Positions 7,904 through 16,332 of a stretch of 64,000 nt of DNA are shown one piece after another. The position numbers were made by a program, and so were the translations under genes. The notes below the pieces were generated by a model that saw only the letters and a list, made by a program, of their open reading frames with translations, was not told where the DNA came from and did not search any database. Each line of letters starts with the position of its first letter. Within the stretch, counting starts at the first letter, position 1. Origin of the DNA: DASRAJ01 sp035638255 (GTDB lineage: Bacteria > Bacteroidota > Bacteroidia > Chitinophagales > UBA10324); NCBI GenBank assembly GCA_035638255.1, contig DASRAJ010000075.1:1-64000 (forward strand). Reading direction: 5' to 3'.

Positions 7904-8763
7904 TGTGGCTCAGGTTTTTTGAAGAATTGAATTTGCTTGCTACTGTTCTTTATTGCTGGCTTGCTGCTGTTTTCAACGGCAAGCACTCCTGCACTCACTG
8001 AAAAGTCAAATGGCTTATGGTCGAAATACATTTGATAAAATCCCTGCGAAAATAACTGGCAGGTTTCATCCGGTATAGGTCCCTGCATTCCGATGGAAAA
8101 ATTAATCAGCTTACTTGCTTCTTCTGCATGTTGCATCGAATGGCAGCAATTGAAGATCACTCCTTCAATAGGGCATTGCTGTAGGAGTAATTCGAGATTG
8201 CGCGCAAACTGTTCCGCGGTAATGGCAGCCTCCATATTTTCATCGTTGGAAAACAGCAATCCGATTGTCTGATTAGCGTGCATGGCTACATGAATCAGGT
8301 GCGGTTGAAATTCCGCCACTCTAAGATTGAATTCAGAAAGCATGATTTGCGGGCACGGCTTCAATTCAAAATGATCACGATACCTGCTTTTAATGAGCGC
8401 CTCATCAATCATTTTTATTTCACGGTCGAATCGCGGATTCAAATTGTCGAAGCCGGGACTCGCATATACAAACAACACACGCTTCATCGGTTGCATGAAT
8501 GGCGGAAAAGTGATGGTACCATTGGATAAGAACAACCGGATCGCTTCGATCACTTTTGCTTCAGCAATTTCCCAGTCTTCGCGGCGAATCATTTTTCTCT
8601 GCCATTTATTTTTTGAATCGGAGCGGTAGAGATTCCAGGCAGTAAACGCTTCACGGGCTGCCGGTGAGCGAATAATTATGCTGATAGTTTCAGGAATAAG
8701 TGGTTGCCTGAATAATTTCTGAGCTTCCTGCAATTCAGAATCGGGCAAAATGTGTTGCGACAT
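7900..8763 (-). CDS. CHAT-domain (caspase-like) protease
   Basis: A 287-residue protein. Residues ~94-260 form a CHAT peptidase domain: strand MKRVLFVYASPG, then PHLIHVAMHANQ with catalytic His162, GLLF, then GVIFNCCHSM with catalytic Cys207, and a terminal IGMQGPIPDETCQLFSQGFYQ, all in the usual order. Residues 1-90 are mostly helical and charged and could be an adaptor domain. I chose the ATG at 8763. A longer version from 8826 would begin inside an inverted repeat and add a stretch with no counterpart in the family. Its stop overlaps the gasdermin start (ATGA), so the two should be made together. I infer it cleaves the gasdermin tail when the nSTAND protein is triggered. It is the first gene of the operon. 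Confidence 0.82.
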   Translation of the reverse strand: MSQHILPDSELQEAQKLFRQPLIPETISIIIRSPAAREAFTAWNLYRSDSKNKWQRKMIRREDWEIAEAKVIEAIRLFLSNGTITFPPFMQPMKRVLFVYASPGFDNLNPRFDREIKMIDEALIKSRYRDHFELKPCPQIMLSEFNLRVAEFQPHLIHVAMHANQTIGLLFSNDENMEAAITAEQFARNLELLLQQCPIEGVIFNCCHSMQHAEEASKLINFSIGMQGPIPDETCQLFSQGFYQMYFDHKPFDFSVSAGVLAVENSSKPAIKNSSKQIQFFKKPEPQ

Positions 8764-8823
8764 ACAGAGGATGCAAGTTAATAAACAGGAGACATTCCAT
8801 TCAAATATCAAACTCATTGGTAA

Positions 8824-8928
8824 CATACCAAATTGTCGCAGTGCAAGGGTCTTGGAGCAGCTTGTCGAACCATTTGCGCGCGCAACCCTTCGACAGGCTC
8901 AGGGTGACTGAAAAGACAATTTGGTATG
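8824..8928. repeat. MITE/REP-like element with 14-bp terminal inverted repeats
   Basis: CATACCAAATTGTC at 8824-8837 is perfectly inverted at 8915-8928. Inside lie an imperfect hairpin (CTTGTCGAA against TTCGACAGG, around 8860-8896) and the phrase CTTCGACAGGCTCAGGGTGA, which resembles dispersed intergenic repeats of environmental bacteria. It occupies most of the space between the CHAT protease gene and the divergent secreted-protein gene. No transposase is present. Confidence 0.6.
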
Positions 8929-8993
8929 CACCCAACTCATCGTGCTGTTGGAATTTCTTTACCTTTCACTCAGTAATTTCATTATCATATATC

Positions 8994-11588
8994 ATGAAGA
9001 GTTGGATTTTCACGTTGCTCCTTTGCGTTTCTCATGGCTATTTGTTCGCTCAACTATCAGATGATTTCACCGATGGTGATTTTTCTTCGAACCCGGCCTG
9101 GGCGGGCGATGTCCCAAAGTTTGAAATAAATGCCGCTAAACAATTGCACCTCAATGCTCCTGCGGTTACTGACACTGCGTACCTCTCAACACCGAACACA
9201 GCAATTGATAACATCGAATGGGATTTCTTTTTCATTCTCGATTTCTCACCATCAGCCAGCAACTACTTGAAAGTGTATCTCGTTTCCGACCAACAAAATT
9301 TTAAGCAACCACTCAACGGATATTTTTTAAAAGTGGGTGAGAACGGAAGCAATGATTCAATTGAGTTGTATCTGCAACAAGGTAGCACTGAGACGCTCAT
9401 CATTCACGGCATTGCAGGCCGTGTTGCTGCCAGCACAAATCATGTTTCAGTGAAAGTTACCCGCGATGGTTCCGGCAACTGGGCGATTTATTCTGATACA
9501 ACAGGAGCAACAAGTTACACTCTCGAAGGAACAGGAACTGATAACACCATTACTTCCACCTTATACTTTGGATTTCTTTGCAACTACACAAGTTCGCGGT
9601 CAACACTTTTTTATTTTGATAACATTTATGTTGGTGCACCCATAATAGATACCATTCCGCCACAAGTAATACAGGTGAATGTAATTTCTCAAAATCAGCT
9701 CGATGTTCTCTTTAGTGAAGCAGTTGATCCGGATTCTTCGCAAAATGTTTTGAACTACTCCGTGAATAATGGAATCGGAAATCCATCGGCTGCAATTCAG
9801 GATGGCGCCGATCATTCATTAGTGCATCTCACGTTCACGAATAATTTTCAGAACGGAGTAATCAACACGATCACGATCTCCAACGTCGCGGATCCGGCAG
9901 GAAATATTCTCACTTCAGCTTCTCTTCCCTTCACATTTTACCAGGCACAGTCCGGCGATGTGATCATCAATGAAATCATGGCTGATCCTTCGCCGGTGGT
10001 TGCATTACCTGATGCTGAGTACGCGGAAATTTTCAATCACTCTTCTTCACCTGTTGATTTAACCGGGTGGACCTTCAGTGACGGAACTTCCACTGCAACA
10101 TTTTCTTCCTTCACTTTGCAACCTGACAGCTTTTTGATTTTATGCTCATCAACCGATGCTTCCTTATTTTTTCCTTACGGAAATGTGATGTCACTCACTT
10201 CTTTTCCATCTCTGAATAATGATGGTGATGATCTCACTTTGAAAGATGCTTCAGGAAATTTGATCAATGAAGTGATTTATGATCTCACCTGGTACCATGA
10301 TGATGTAAAGTCAGCAGGAGGATGGTCTATTGAGCGAATTGATGCTAACAGCACTTGCGCAAGTGCAGCCAACTGGCATGGAAGCGTTGATGTGAGCGGC
10401 GGAACTCCGGGAAGAAAAAATTCTGATCTCAGTGCATTTACAGATACATCAGCGCCTCACCTCGTTCGTGCATCAGTGATCAACAATAGCACGATTGCTT
10501 TATTTTTCAATGAGAGTGTGGATGGTACCGGTGCGATGAATGTTTCCAACTATTCTATTCTTCCCTCCTACAACACAATTCTTTCCGCAGCTCCTGTCGG
10601 TGATTTCACTGAAGTAGACATCACCATTACTCCCGTTATTGATTCAAACATTGTGTATACAGTCGTGGCAACCGGCATGGATGACTGCAGTGGAAACGTG
10701 ATGACAGCAATTGATTCTGCTCAGTTTGCAATTCCATCTTCAATACAAATTGGTGACATCATCATCAATGAAATTCTGTTCAATCCCAAAAGCGGTGGCT
10801 ATGATTACGTGGAGATTTACAACAACACTGAAAAAATCTTCGACCTTCAGAATTTACAAATTGCCAATGCTGATGACAATGATTTGCTGCAAACAATATC
10901 TCCGGCTTCTGCAACGAGTTATCTTTTCTTTCCCCAACAATACATCGTGCTCACAGCAAATCCTGATTGGGTGACACAAAATTATTTTGCGCAGAATCCC
11001 GATTGGTTCATTACCACCAGCATGCCTTCATACAATGATGATGAAGGAAGAGTCATTCTTCTGAATTCCAACAATGAACGAATTGATGAACTGCACTACT
11101 TCGATCAGTGGCAATTTCCATTAATCACCAATGTAGAGGGTGTTTCACTCGAGCGCATTGATCCAAATCGCCTGACTCAGGATTCGATGAACTGGCACTC
11201 GGCTGCAACAACGGTGGGTTACGGAACTCCCACTTACAAGAACTCTCAGTTCAGCGAACCGAATGCCGGAAACGAAATCACGCTGTCACCGCAGGTTTTT
11301 TCTCCTGATGAGGATGGCTACAATGATGTGTTGAACATTTCATATCAATTCAATCAGGCGGGCTTTACCGCCAACATAAAAATTTTTGATGCCCAGGGAA
11401 GAGAAGTACGCAATCTCATTCGTAACGCATTGCTTTCGCCGAGCGGGACTTTCACCTGGGATGGAATAACGGAACGTGGTGAAAAAGCAAGAATGGGTTC
11501 TTACATTGTATTTGTAGAAGTTTTTGATCTTGACGGAACTGTTAAGCGCTTCAAAAAAGTTTGTGTTGTAGCCGCAAGAAAATCGTGA
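8994..11588 (+). CDS. Secreted lamin-tail-domain protein with FlgD-like/gliding-type C-terminus
   Basis: An 864-residue secreted protein. The start at 8994 gives a clean signal peptide (MKSWIFTLLLCVSHGYLFAQ); the frame is open further upstream but would begin in the inverted repeat. After a lectin-like N-terminal region (~20-205) come Ig-like segments and two lamin-tail domains (around 325-460 and 580-720). Each lamin-tail domain starts with GDVIINEI or GDIIINEI and contains EYAEIFN or DYVEIYN. The last ~95 residues (LSPQVFSPDEDGYNDVLNISY, TWDGITERGEKARMGSYIV) resemble the FlgD Ig-like or gliding-motility-associated C-terminal domain used for surface export in Bacteroidota. I infer a large surface or extracellular protein; its binding partner is unknown. 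Confidence 0.85.
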   Translation: MKSWIFTLLLCVSHGYLFAQLSDDFTDGDFSSNPAWAGDVPKFEINAAKQLHLNAPAVTDTAYLSTPNTAIDNIEWDFFFILDFSPSASNYLKVYLVSDQQNFKQPLNGYFLKVGENGSNDSIELYLQQGSTETLIIHGIAGRVAASTNHVSVKVTRDGSGNWAIYSDTTGATSYTLEGTGTDNTITSTLYFGFLCNYTSSRSTLFYFDNIYVGAPIIDTIPPQVIQVNVISQNQLDVLFSEAVDPDSSQNVLNYSVNNGIGNPSAAIQDGADHSLVHLTFTNNFQNGVINTITISNVADPAGNILTSASLPFTFYQAQSGDVIINEIMADPSPVVALPDAEYAEIFNHSSSPVDLTGWTFSDGTSTATFSSFTLQPDSFLILCSSTDASLFFPYGNVMSLTSFPSLNNDGDDLTLKDASGNLINEVIYDLTWYHDDVKSAGGWSIERIDANSTCASAANWHGSVDVSGGTPGRKNSDLSAFTDTSAPHLVRASVINNSTIALFFNESVDGTGAMNVSNYSILPSYNTILSAAPVGDFTEVDITITPVIDSNIVYTVVATGMDDCSGNVMTAIDSAQFAIPSSIQIGDIIINEILFNPKSGGYDYVEIYNNTEKIFDLQNLQIANADDNDLLQTISPASATSYLFFPQQYIVLTANPDWVTQNYFAQNPDWFITTSMPSYNDDEGRVILLNSNNERIDELHYFDQWQFPLITNVEGVSLERIDPNRLTQDSMNWHSAATTVGYGTPTYKNSQFSEPNAGNEITLSPQVFSPDEDGYNDVLNISYQFNQAGFTANIKIFDAQGREVRNLIRNALLSPSGTFTWDGITERGEKARMGSYIVFVEVFDLDGTVKRFKKVCVVAARKS

Positions 11589-11724
11589 CCATTTCTTCTT
11601 TATTTACTTCCTCTGGACTCTCCCTATTTCCATCTCAAGATGACCCAGGGGTATTTATCCTGAATTTGTCGCGGATTATATAGCCGCCTGAATTTTCCAA
11701 CAATTCAATCAGATTCTTAAATCA

Positions 11725-11732
11725 TACCTTTG
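11725..11732 (+). promoter_or_regulatory. -7 box TACCTTTG upstream of the receiver-ATPase gene
   Basis: A perfect TAnnTTTG match 60 bases before the TTG start at 11793. No clear -33 element was found. Confidence 0.45.
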
Positions 11733-11792
11733 TAAGCCTCACTACCCTTAAGTTTTTGAGATAATTCTACCTGCTAAATTTATACTTACCTC

Positions 11793-12692
11793 TTGCCACA
11801 TACTGTCCTACTGGTTGATGATGATGTTCCTTTCACAATGGTGATTAAAAATGTCCTTGAGAAAGAAGGGTACAACGTGTTAGCTGCTCATCACGCCGAT
11901 GATGCCAAAAAAATTCTGAAGGAACATGCCCACGAAATTGAAGTGATGCTCCTCGACTGGAGCATGCCAGATGTTTCCGGCATTGAATTGCTGCGCGATA
12001 TCAAACAGGAAAAAGTATTTGAAAAAATTCAGGTGATTATGCAAACCGTGATGAGCGATTCTCAGAATATCCAGGATGGAATTGATGCCGGTGCTTTTTT
12101 TTATTTGGTGAAGCCTGTTACCCCGGCATTGTTATCCTCTACGGTAAAAGCCGCAATCCTCGATTATGAGCGCAAGCGCGATTTATTGAAGCAATTAGAA
12201 GAAAGCAAGGGCGCATTTCGTTTTCTGACAGAAGGTGAATTTCATTTTCGCACGGTGAAGGAAGGTGATTTTCTCGCGGTACACATTGCTCATGAATGTC
12301 CCAATCCCGAGGAGGCAATTTTAATTTCAGAACTTTTTGCCAATGCAGTAGAGCATGGCAATCTTGGTTTGACCTACGACGAAAAAACACACCTGATTTC
12401 TGAGAATCGCCTGAATGAAGAAGTAGAAGAGCGGCTATCTCAAAGCGAGCATCGTGATCAATTCGTGCAGGTTTCCTTCCGGCGGCTTCCCAATAAAATT
12501 TTGGTAACAGTAGAAGACCAGGGTCACGGTTTCGATTTTGAAAAATATCTTCGGCTTGATGACGACCGGGTGTTTCATAACCACGGCAGAGGTATTGCCC
12601 TGCTGCATACTATTTTTCCACTGAGATATATCGGAAAGGGAAATAAAGTGGTGGTGGAAATTCCGCTTAAGAATACCATGGTGTATAATTGA
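11793..12692 (+). CDS. Receiver domain fused to RsbW-like ATPase domain
   Basis: A 299-residue cytoplasmic signalling protein. Residues 1-120 are a CheY-like receiver: acidic pocket VDDD at 8-11, phospho-acceptor Asp55 in VMLLDWSMPD, Thr85, and Lys107 in YLVKP. Residues ~145-295 are a GHKL ATPase resembling anti-sigma kinases: N-box ELFANAVEHGN with Asn184, G1 box EDQGHGFDF, G2 box HGRGIALL. There is no His phospho-acceptor domain, so it is not a classical sensor kinase. I infer a response regulator whose output is a serine-kinase-like or partner-binding ATPase. The frame opens just upstream and the receiver begins at once at a TTG codon, so a TTG start is likely. No partner kinase or sigma factor lies beside it. 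Confidence 0.85.
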   Translation: MPHTVLLVDDDVPFTMVIKNVLEKEGYNVLAAHHADDAKKILKEHAHEIEVMLLDWSMPDVSGIELLRDIKQEKVFEKIQVIMQTVMSDSQNIQDGIDAGAFFYLVKPVTPALLSSTVKAAILDYERKRDLLKQLEESKGAFRFLTEGEFHFRTVKEGDFLAVHIAHECPNPEEAILISELFANAVEHGNLGLTYDEKTHLISENRLNEEVEERLSQSEHRDQFVQVSFRRLPNKILVTVEDQGHGFDFEKYLRLDDDRVFHNHGRGIALLHTIFPLRYIGKGNKVVVEIPLKNTMVYN

Positions 12693-12727
12693 TCATTCCA
12701 ATTGTGTCTGTCTCTTCTCTAAACTTT

Positions 12728-12735
12728 TATTTTTG
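12728..12735 (+). promoter_or_regulatory. -7 box TATTTTTG upstream of purN
   Basis: A perfect TAnnTTTG match 81 bases before the purN start. Confidence 0.4.
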
Positions 12736-12816
12736 ATCGCTTTCACTTTACACTTTGGGAGCGATACCATGCTATAGTTTTTTCAATGAGTACTGCGACA
12801 TGAATTTATTTTGCAG

Positions 12817-13383
12817 ATGAAACACCTTGCCATATTTGCTTCAGGAGCGGGAACCAATGCTAAGAACATCATTCAATATTTCCGCCACAAGCCGGATATA
12901 AAAATTGAATGCATTGTATGCAACAATCCAAAAGCCGGGGTGCTGCAAGTGGCTAATGAAGCAAACATCCCCTATTATCTCATCTCGAAAAAAGATTTGT
13001 ATGAAAGCGATCGTGTGCTTGATTTACTGAAGAGCAGCAACATTGATCTGATCGTACTTGCAGGATTTCTGTGGATGATTCCCGAAAAAATTCTCAGCGC
13101 TTTTCCTGATAGGATTATCAACATTCATCCTGCACTGTTGCCTGCCTACGGCGGCGCAGGCATGTATGGATTGCACGTGCATGCAGCCGTGGTCGCAGCG
13201 AAAGAAAAAGAAACCGGCATTACCATTCACTATTTGAATGAGAAGTTTGATGAAGGGGAAATTATTTTTCGGAAGTCAATTCCTGTTGAAGAGGATGATA
13301 CAGCAGAAACAATTGCTCAGCGCGTGCAACAGTTGGAATATGAATGGTATCCGAAAATTATTGAGCTGCTTCTCGCTTCATGA
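12817..13383 (+). CDS. purN: Phosphoribosylglycinamide formyltransferase
   Basis: A 188-residue cytoplasmic enzyme. It transfers the formyl group of 10-formyltetrahydrofolate to GAR, the third step of purine synthesis. The ribonucleotide-binding start MKHLAIFASGAGTNAKNI is typical. The catalytic trio is present: Asn102 and His104 in INIHPALLP, and Asp145 in FDEGEII. The length is normal. I chose the ATG at 12817; a TTG two codons earlier is possible. The gene stands alone rather than in a pur operon, and its last 26 bases overlap the converging secreted-protein gene. Confidence 0.95.
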   Translation: MKHLAIFASGAGTNAKNIIQYFRHKPDIKIECIVCNNPKAGVLQVANEANIPYYLISKKDLYESDRVLDLLKSSNIDLIVLAGFLWMIPEKILSAFPDRIINIHPALLPAYGGAGMYGLHVHAAVVAAKEKETGITIHYLNEKFDEGEIIFRKSIPVEEDDTAETIAQRVQQLEYEWYPKIIELLLAS

Positions 13384-14383
13384 TTCTTTTGTATTTCGCT
13401 TTAGGATTGTTGAAGGCGTTATAGATAGCCCGCTTGAAATGTTGCTTCTTGTATTTTGAAGTTGACCGGGAAAAATCAAGTTGATTCAAATCAATCTTGT
13501 AGAGTTTTCCTCCTTTTCCAAAATGTCTTTCATCAGTCATGAACAATTCATGATCGTTAGCAAAGCAAATTGCTTCCTTCTGAGTAAGGCCATTGAAAGG
13601 GAACTGAAAGATTTTCCCATCGAAAAAATTATGGTCAGGGAAATCTTTGAAAACCCATAGAGAAAAATACGTGAGCAGTACGATTGTTTTTCCATCGGGA
13701 GAAATATCAGCAGACGTCACCGGCTCGTTTAAATAAAAACTATCAACGAGTTCTGCTGTGTAATTGCCCGGTTGATCAGGCAGGCGATACATCTTGGTGT
13801 AACCATCATTGGGACTCGAAAGATTTTTTGAGAAGATATAAAGCGAATCTCTGTGATGGAAGAAAGCTTCACAATCGAAATTCCAATTGGATGGCGGGGG
13901 TGGAAATTGTTTTTGATCAGGATAGTGAATGGAAATTAATGAAGCACTGTCAACAAATGCAGGGGATGGAAAAGGAAAATTTAACCTTGCCGGGGAAACA
14001 TACACTTTGTAAATCCCAAGATTTCTTCTTCGATTCAGGCCATTTCCAAAATCGCCGATGTAGAGATTGGATGAATCATCAAGCGCCAAATCCTCCCAAT
14101 CGTGATTAGCAGCATTCATCACCCAAAATTGTGGATAGGGTTCTCCATATTTTTTTGTGATATAGAAAACCCGCTCCTTGTCTCCGCCATCGTTAACTGT
14201 ACACAAACCAAGAGAATCAATTACTTTTCCTTCGTAAGAAAATACTTGAATCGGCCGCATCAACGCAAGGCCGGATGATTCATGGATTTCATTAGGAAGC
14301 CGTTGAGAATATTCTGGTTTTATCTTTTGAGAAAAGGAAAGGGAAGGCAATAAAATCAGAGGGAGCCACAATGAGTATCTCAT
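13358..14383 (-). CDS. Secreted protein of unknown function, probable beta-propeller
   Basis: A 341-residue protein with a clear signal peptide (MRYSLWLPLILLPSLSFSQ). The rest is rich in short beta-strand phrases such as ESSGLAL, DWEDLALDDSSNLYIGDFGN, SADISPDGKTIVLLTYFSLWVF and EAICFANDHELFMTDE. These repeat with the blade-like rhythm of a six- or seven-bladed propeller. There is no T9SS tail; the C-terminus is strongly basic instead. Its ATG overlaps the stop of the upstream SDR gene by one base (TGATG), so the two are probably co-translated. The role is unknown; proteins of this look are often assigned to sugar- or esterase-like propellers, but I see no catalytic motif. Confidence 0.7.
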   Translation of the reverse strand: MRYSLWLPLILLPSLSFSQKIKPEYSQRLPNEIHESSGLALMRPIQVFSYEGKVIDSLGLCTVNDGGDKERVFYITKKYGEPYPQFWVMNAANHDWEDLALDDSSNLYIGDFGNGLNRRRNLGIYKVYVSPARLNFPFPSPAFVDSASLISIHYPDQKQFPPPPSNWNFDCEAFFHHRDSLYIFSKNLSSPNDGYTKMYRLPDQPGNYTAELVDSFYLNEPVTSADISPDGKTIVLLTYFSLWVFKDFPDHNFFDGKIFQFPFNGLTQKEAICFANDHELFMTDERHFGKGGKLYKIDLNQLDFSRSTSKYKKQHFKRAIYNAFNNPKAKYKRIMKREAAQ

Positions 14384-15036
14384 CAATATTTCTTGGGAAA
14401 TTTTTTGATATCCTTCACTTCCAAAATACGAATTCCGTGCGCAGGATTTTCAACAGCCCAAACCAATGCATTCACCATCTGCCCAATCCAAACCAAACCC
14501 AATCGCTTGGCCTTTTCTCTTCCTGATTTTGAAAGAGAAAGGATTTTGAAAAGAGGTGTAAGCAGCAACGGCCAATAATGCGCGGGACCGAGAACATAAA
14601 AAGGGCGGATAAAAGTTGCCCTGGAAAAACTCTCATAGATCAATTTTTCTCCCTGCATTCGCACATCAGAATAATCTTTCATGATGTCACTCGGTGCAAC
14701 GCTGATGTAAATAAAATGTTCGATGCCTTTGTCCTTCGCAGCAGTTACAGATTGCTGAATTGATTTCAGATCAACATCAATGAACTGTTGCTTTTTGCGC
14801 GGACCCGGATGTGCCACGCCAATCATGTGAATAAAGATTTTGGAAGGAGGAATTTTATCAGCAAAGGTTGAAGCATCGAGTGCATTTCCGAAAACAACAT
14901 TCACTTTCTCCGGCAATTTCTCTTCAGAACTGTTCCGAACCAAAGCGCTCACCGGAAAATTTTTTTTCATTAAAACAGAAACCAATCGGGAGCCGATATA
15001 ACCTGTTCCACCGGTAATAAATACTTCATTTATCAT
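14383..15036 (-). CDS. NAD(P)-binding SDR / nucleoside-diphosphate-sugar epimerase-like protein
   Basis: A 217-residue atypical short-chain dehydrogenase. The Rossmann motif GGTGYIGS lies at residues 9-16. Later strands FIHMIGVAHP and HFIYISVAPS and the ATFIRPFYVLGP segment match the NmrA/epimerase-like group. The usual YxxxK catalytic pair is not obvious: the YISVAPSDIMKDYSDVRMQGEK region has Lys but an unclear Tyr. It may therefore bind cofactor to regulate or reduce something small. At 217 residues it is shorter than sugar epimerases (~310). It is the first gene of a two-gene unit with the secreted protein downstream. Confidence 0.8.
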   Translation of the reverse strand: MINEVFITGGTGYIGSRLVSVLMKKNFPVSALVRNSSEEKLPEKVNVVFGNALDASTFADKIPPSKIFIHMIGVAHPGPRKKQQFIDVDLKSIQQSVTAAKDKGIEHFIYISVAPSDIMKDYSDVRMQGEKLIYESFSRATFIRPFYVLGPAHYWPLLLTPLFKILSLSKSGREKAKRLGLVWIGQMVNALVWAVENPAHGIRILEVKDIKKFPKKY

Positions 15037-15123
15037 TGTACCAAACTACTCCTTTCTATCCCGATGAGAGCCGGGATTTCGGCACGCTCCATTTTCCGTT
15101 TTCAATTTTCCAATTACTGCTTA

Positions 15124-15131
15124 CCTTTGCT
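15124..15131 (+). promoter_or_regulatory. -7 box TACCTTTG driving the SAM riboswitch/metH transcript
   Basis: A perfect TAnnTTTG match that ends six bases before the first stem of the riboswitch, where transcription would be expected to begin. Confidence 0.6.
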
Positions 15132-15137
15132 GCATCT

Positions 15138-15235
15138 TATCAAGAAAGACGGAGGGACAGGCCCTTTGATGTCTTAGCAACCCATCCCGGTGGGTGCTAA
15201 TTCCTGTCCCGACCAGATGGTCGGGAGAAGATAAG
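15138..15235 (+). promoter_or_regulatory. SAM-I riboswitch aptamer
   Basis: The outer stem CTTATC (15138-15143) pairs with GATAAG (15230-15235). Inside are the conserved SAM-I parts: AAGA..GGAGGGA, GGCCC, GATG and GCAACC, then further hairpins (CCCATCCCGGTGGG, and CCCGACCAGATGGTCGGG). The element precedes metH. In this class bound S-adenosylmethionine turns down expression. The following ~80 bases before metH hold no obvious terminator hairpin, so the mode of control is not clear. Confidence 0.93.
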
Positions 15236-15317
15236 TGGTCGAAAGATTCACTCTCTGAAATTCGCGATAGGCAACAACAGGTTAATTGTTATTTGTTAAT
15301 CGTAAAAACTCTTTCAC

Positions 15318-16319
15318 ATGCAACTCAACGAAATCCTTGAAAAGAGAATCATGATTCTCGACGGTGCCATGGGCACTATGATTCAGCGCTACAAACTTTT
15401 AGAAGAAGATTTTCGCGGTGAGCAATTTAAGAATCACCCTACCTCACTGAAAGGATGTAATGATCTTCTTTGCCTCACACAACCTCAGATCATTCGTGAA
15501 ATTCATGAAGCCTATCTTGAAGCCGGTGCCGACATCATTGAAACAAATACGTTCAATGCAACTTCAATTTCACTCGCGGATTACAATCTTGAAGACTACG
15601 TTTATGAAATCAATTTGGCCGCTGCGAAAATTGCGAAGGAAGCAGCACAAAAATTTTCCGCACTCGATCCTGAAAAACCCCGTTTTGTTGCAGGTGCATT
15701 GGGACCAACGAATAAGACGGCATCGCTTTCTCCCAATGTAAATGATCCAGGATTTCGGGCCGTCACTTTCGATCAGCTTGCAGAAGCATACACGGAAGAA
15801 GCCCGCGGATTGATAGATGGCGGAGTTGACGTGCTTTTGGTTGAAACAATCTTTGATACGTTGAATGCAAAGGCAGCACTCTTCGCAATCAACGAATACT
15901 TTGACGCGACCGGCAAACAAATTCCCGTCATGATCTCCGGAACCATTACCGACCAAAGCGGGAGAACCTTGAGCGGGCAAACTCCTGAAGCATTTTGGAA
16001 TTCAATTTCTCATGCTGAACCATTAAGCGTTGGGTTGAATTGCGCACTTGGTGCCGAATTGATGCGCCCGTACATTGAAGAGCTTTCAAATGTTGCGATA
16101 TGCTATGTGAGTTGTTACCCGAATGCAGGATTGCCGAATCAGTTTGGCGAGTATGATGAAACGCCGGAACACATGACAAAAGTGATTCGTGAATTTGCAG
16201 AATCAGGTTTTGTAAATATTGTCGGTGGTTGCTGTGGTACAACTCCTGATCACATTAAGGCAATTGCAAATGCAGTGAAGAATGTAGCTCCAAGATCACT
16301 CCCCGTTTTACAGTTTTAA
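15318..16319 (+). CDS. metH: Methionine synthase, homocysteine-binding half
   Basis: A 333-residue homocysteine S-methyltransferase domain, equal to the first module of cobalamin-dependent MetH. It opens with ILDGAMGTMIQ and has the three zinc-binding cysteines: Cys242 in GLNCALG and Cys305/Cys306 in GGCCGTTP, offset by five from E. coli numbering. It should bind homocysteine and work with the second half (17460-20174) to make methionine from methyl-tetrahydrofolate. A split metH is known in Bacteroidota. What is unusual is that the two halves are separated by a nuclease gene. A SAM-I riboswitch lies upstream, so expression should fall when SAM is abundant. Confidence 0.95.
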   Translation: MQLNEILEKRIMILDGAMGTMIQRYKLLEEDFRGEQFKNHPTSLKGCNDLLCLTQPQIIREIHEAYLEAGADIIETNTFNATSISLADYNLEDYVYEINLAAAKIAKEAAQKFSALDPEKPRFVAGALGPTNKTASLSPNVNDPGFRAVTFDQLAEAYTEEARGLIDGGVDVLLVETIFDTLNAKAALFAINEYFDATGKQIPVMISGTITDQSGRTLSGQTPEAFWNSISHAEPLSVGLNCALGAELMRPYIEELSNVAICYVSCYPNAGLPNQFGEYDETPEHMTKVIREFAESGFVNIVGGCCGTTPDHIKAIANAVKNVAPRSLPVLQF

Positions 16320-16332
16320 ATTCATTTCAACG

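Noticed and set aside
8764..8826. A longer N-terminus for the CHAT protease starting at 8826, with a hydrophobic stretch
   Set aside because: It starts inside the 14-base inverted repeat and adds 21 residues unlike the family; the ATG at 8763 begins a sensible soluble domain.
8817..8993. A longer start for the lamin-tail protein at 8817
   Set aside because: The ATG at 8994 yields a perfect signal peptide; the upstream part overlaps the repeat element.
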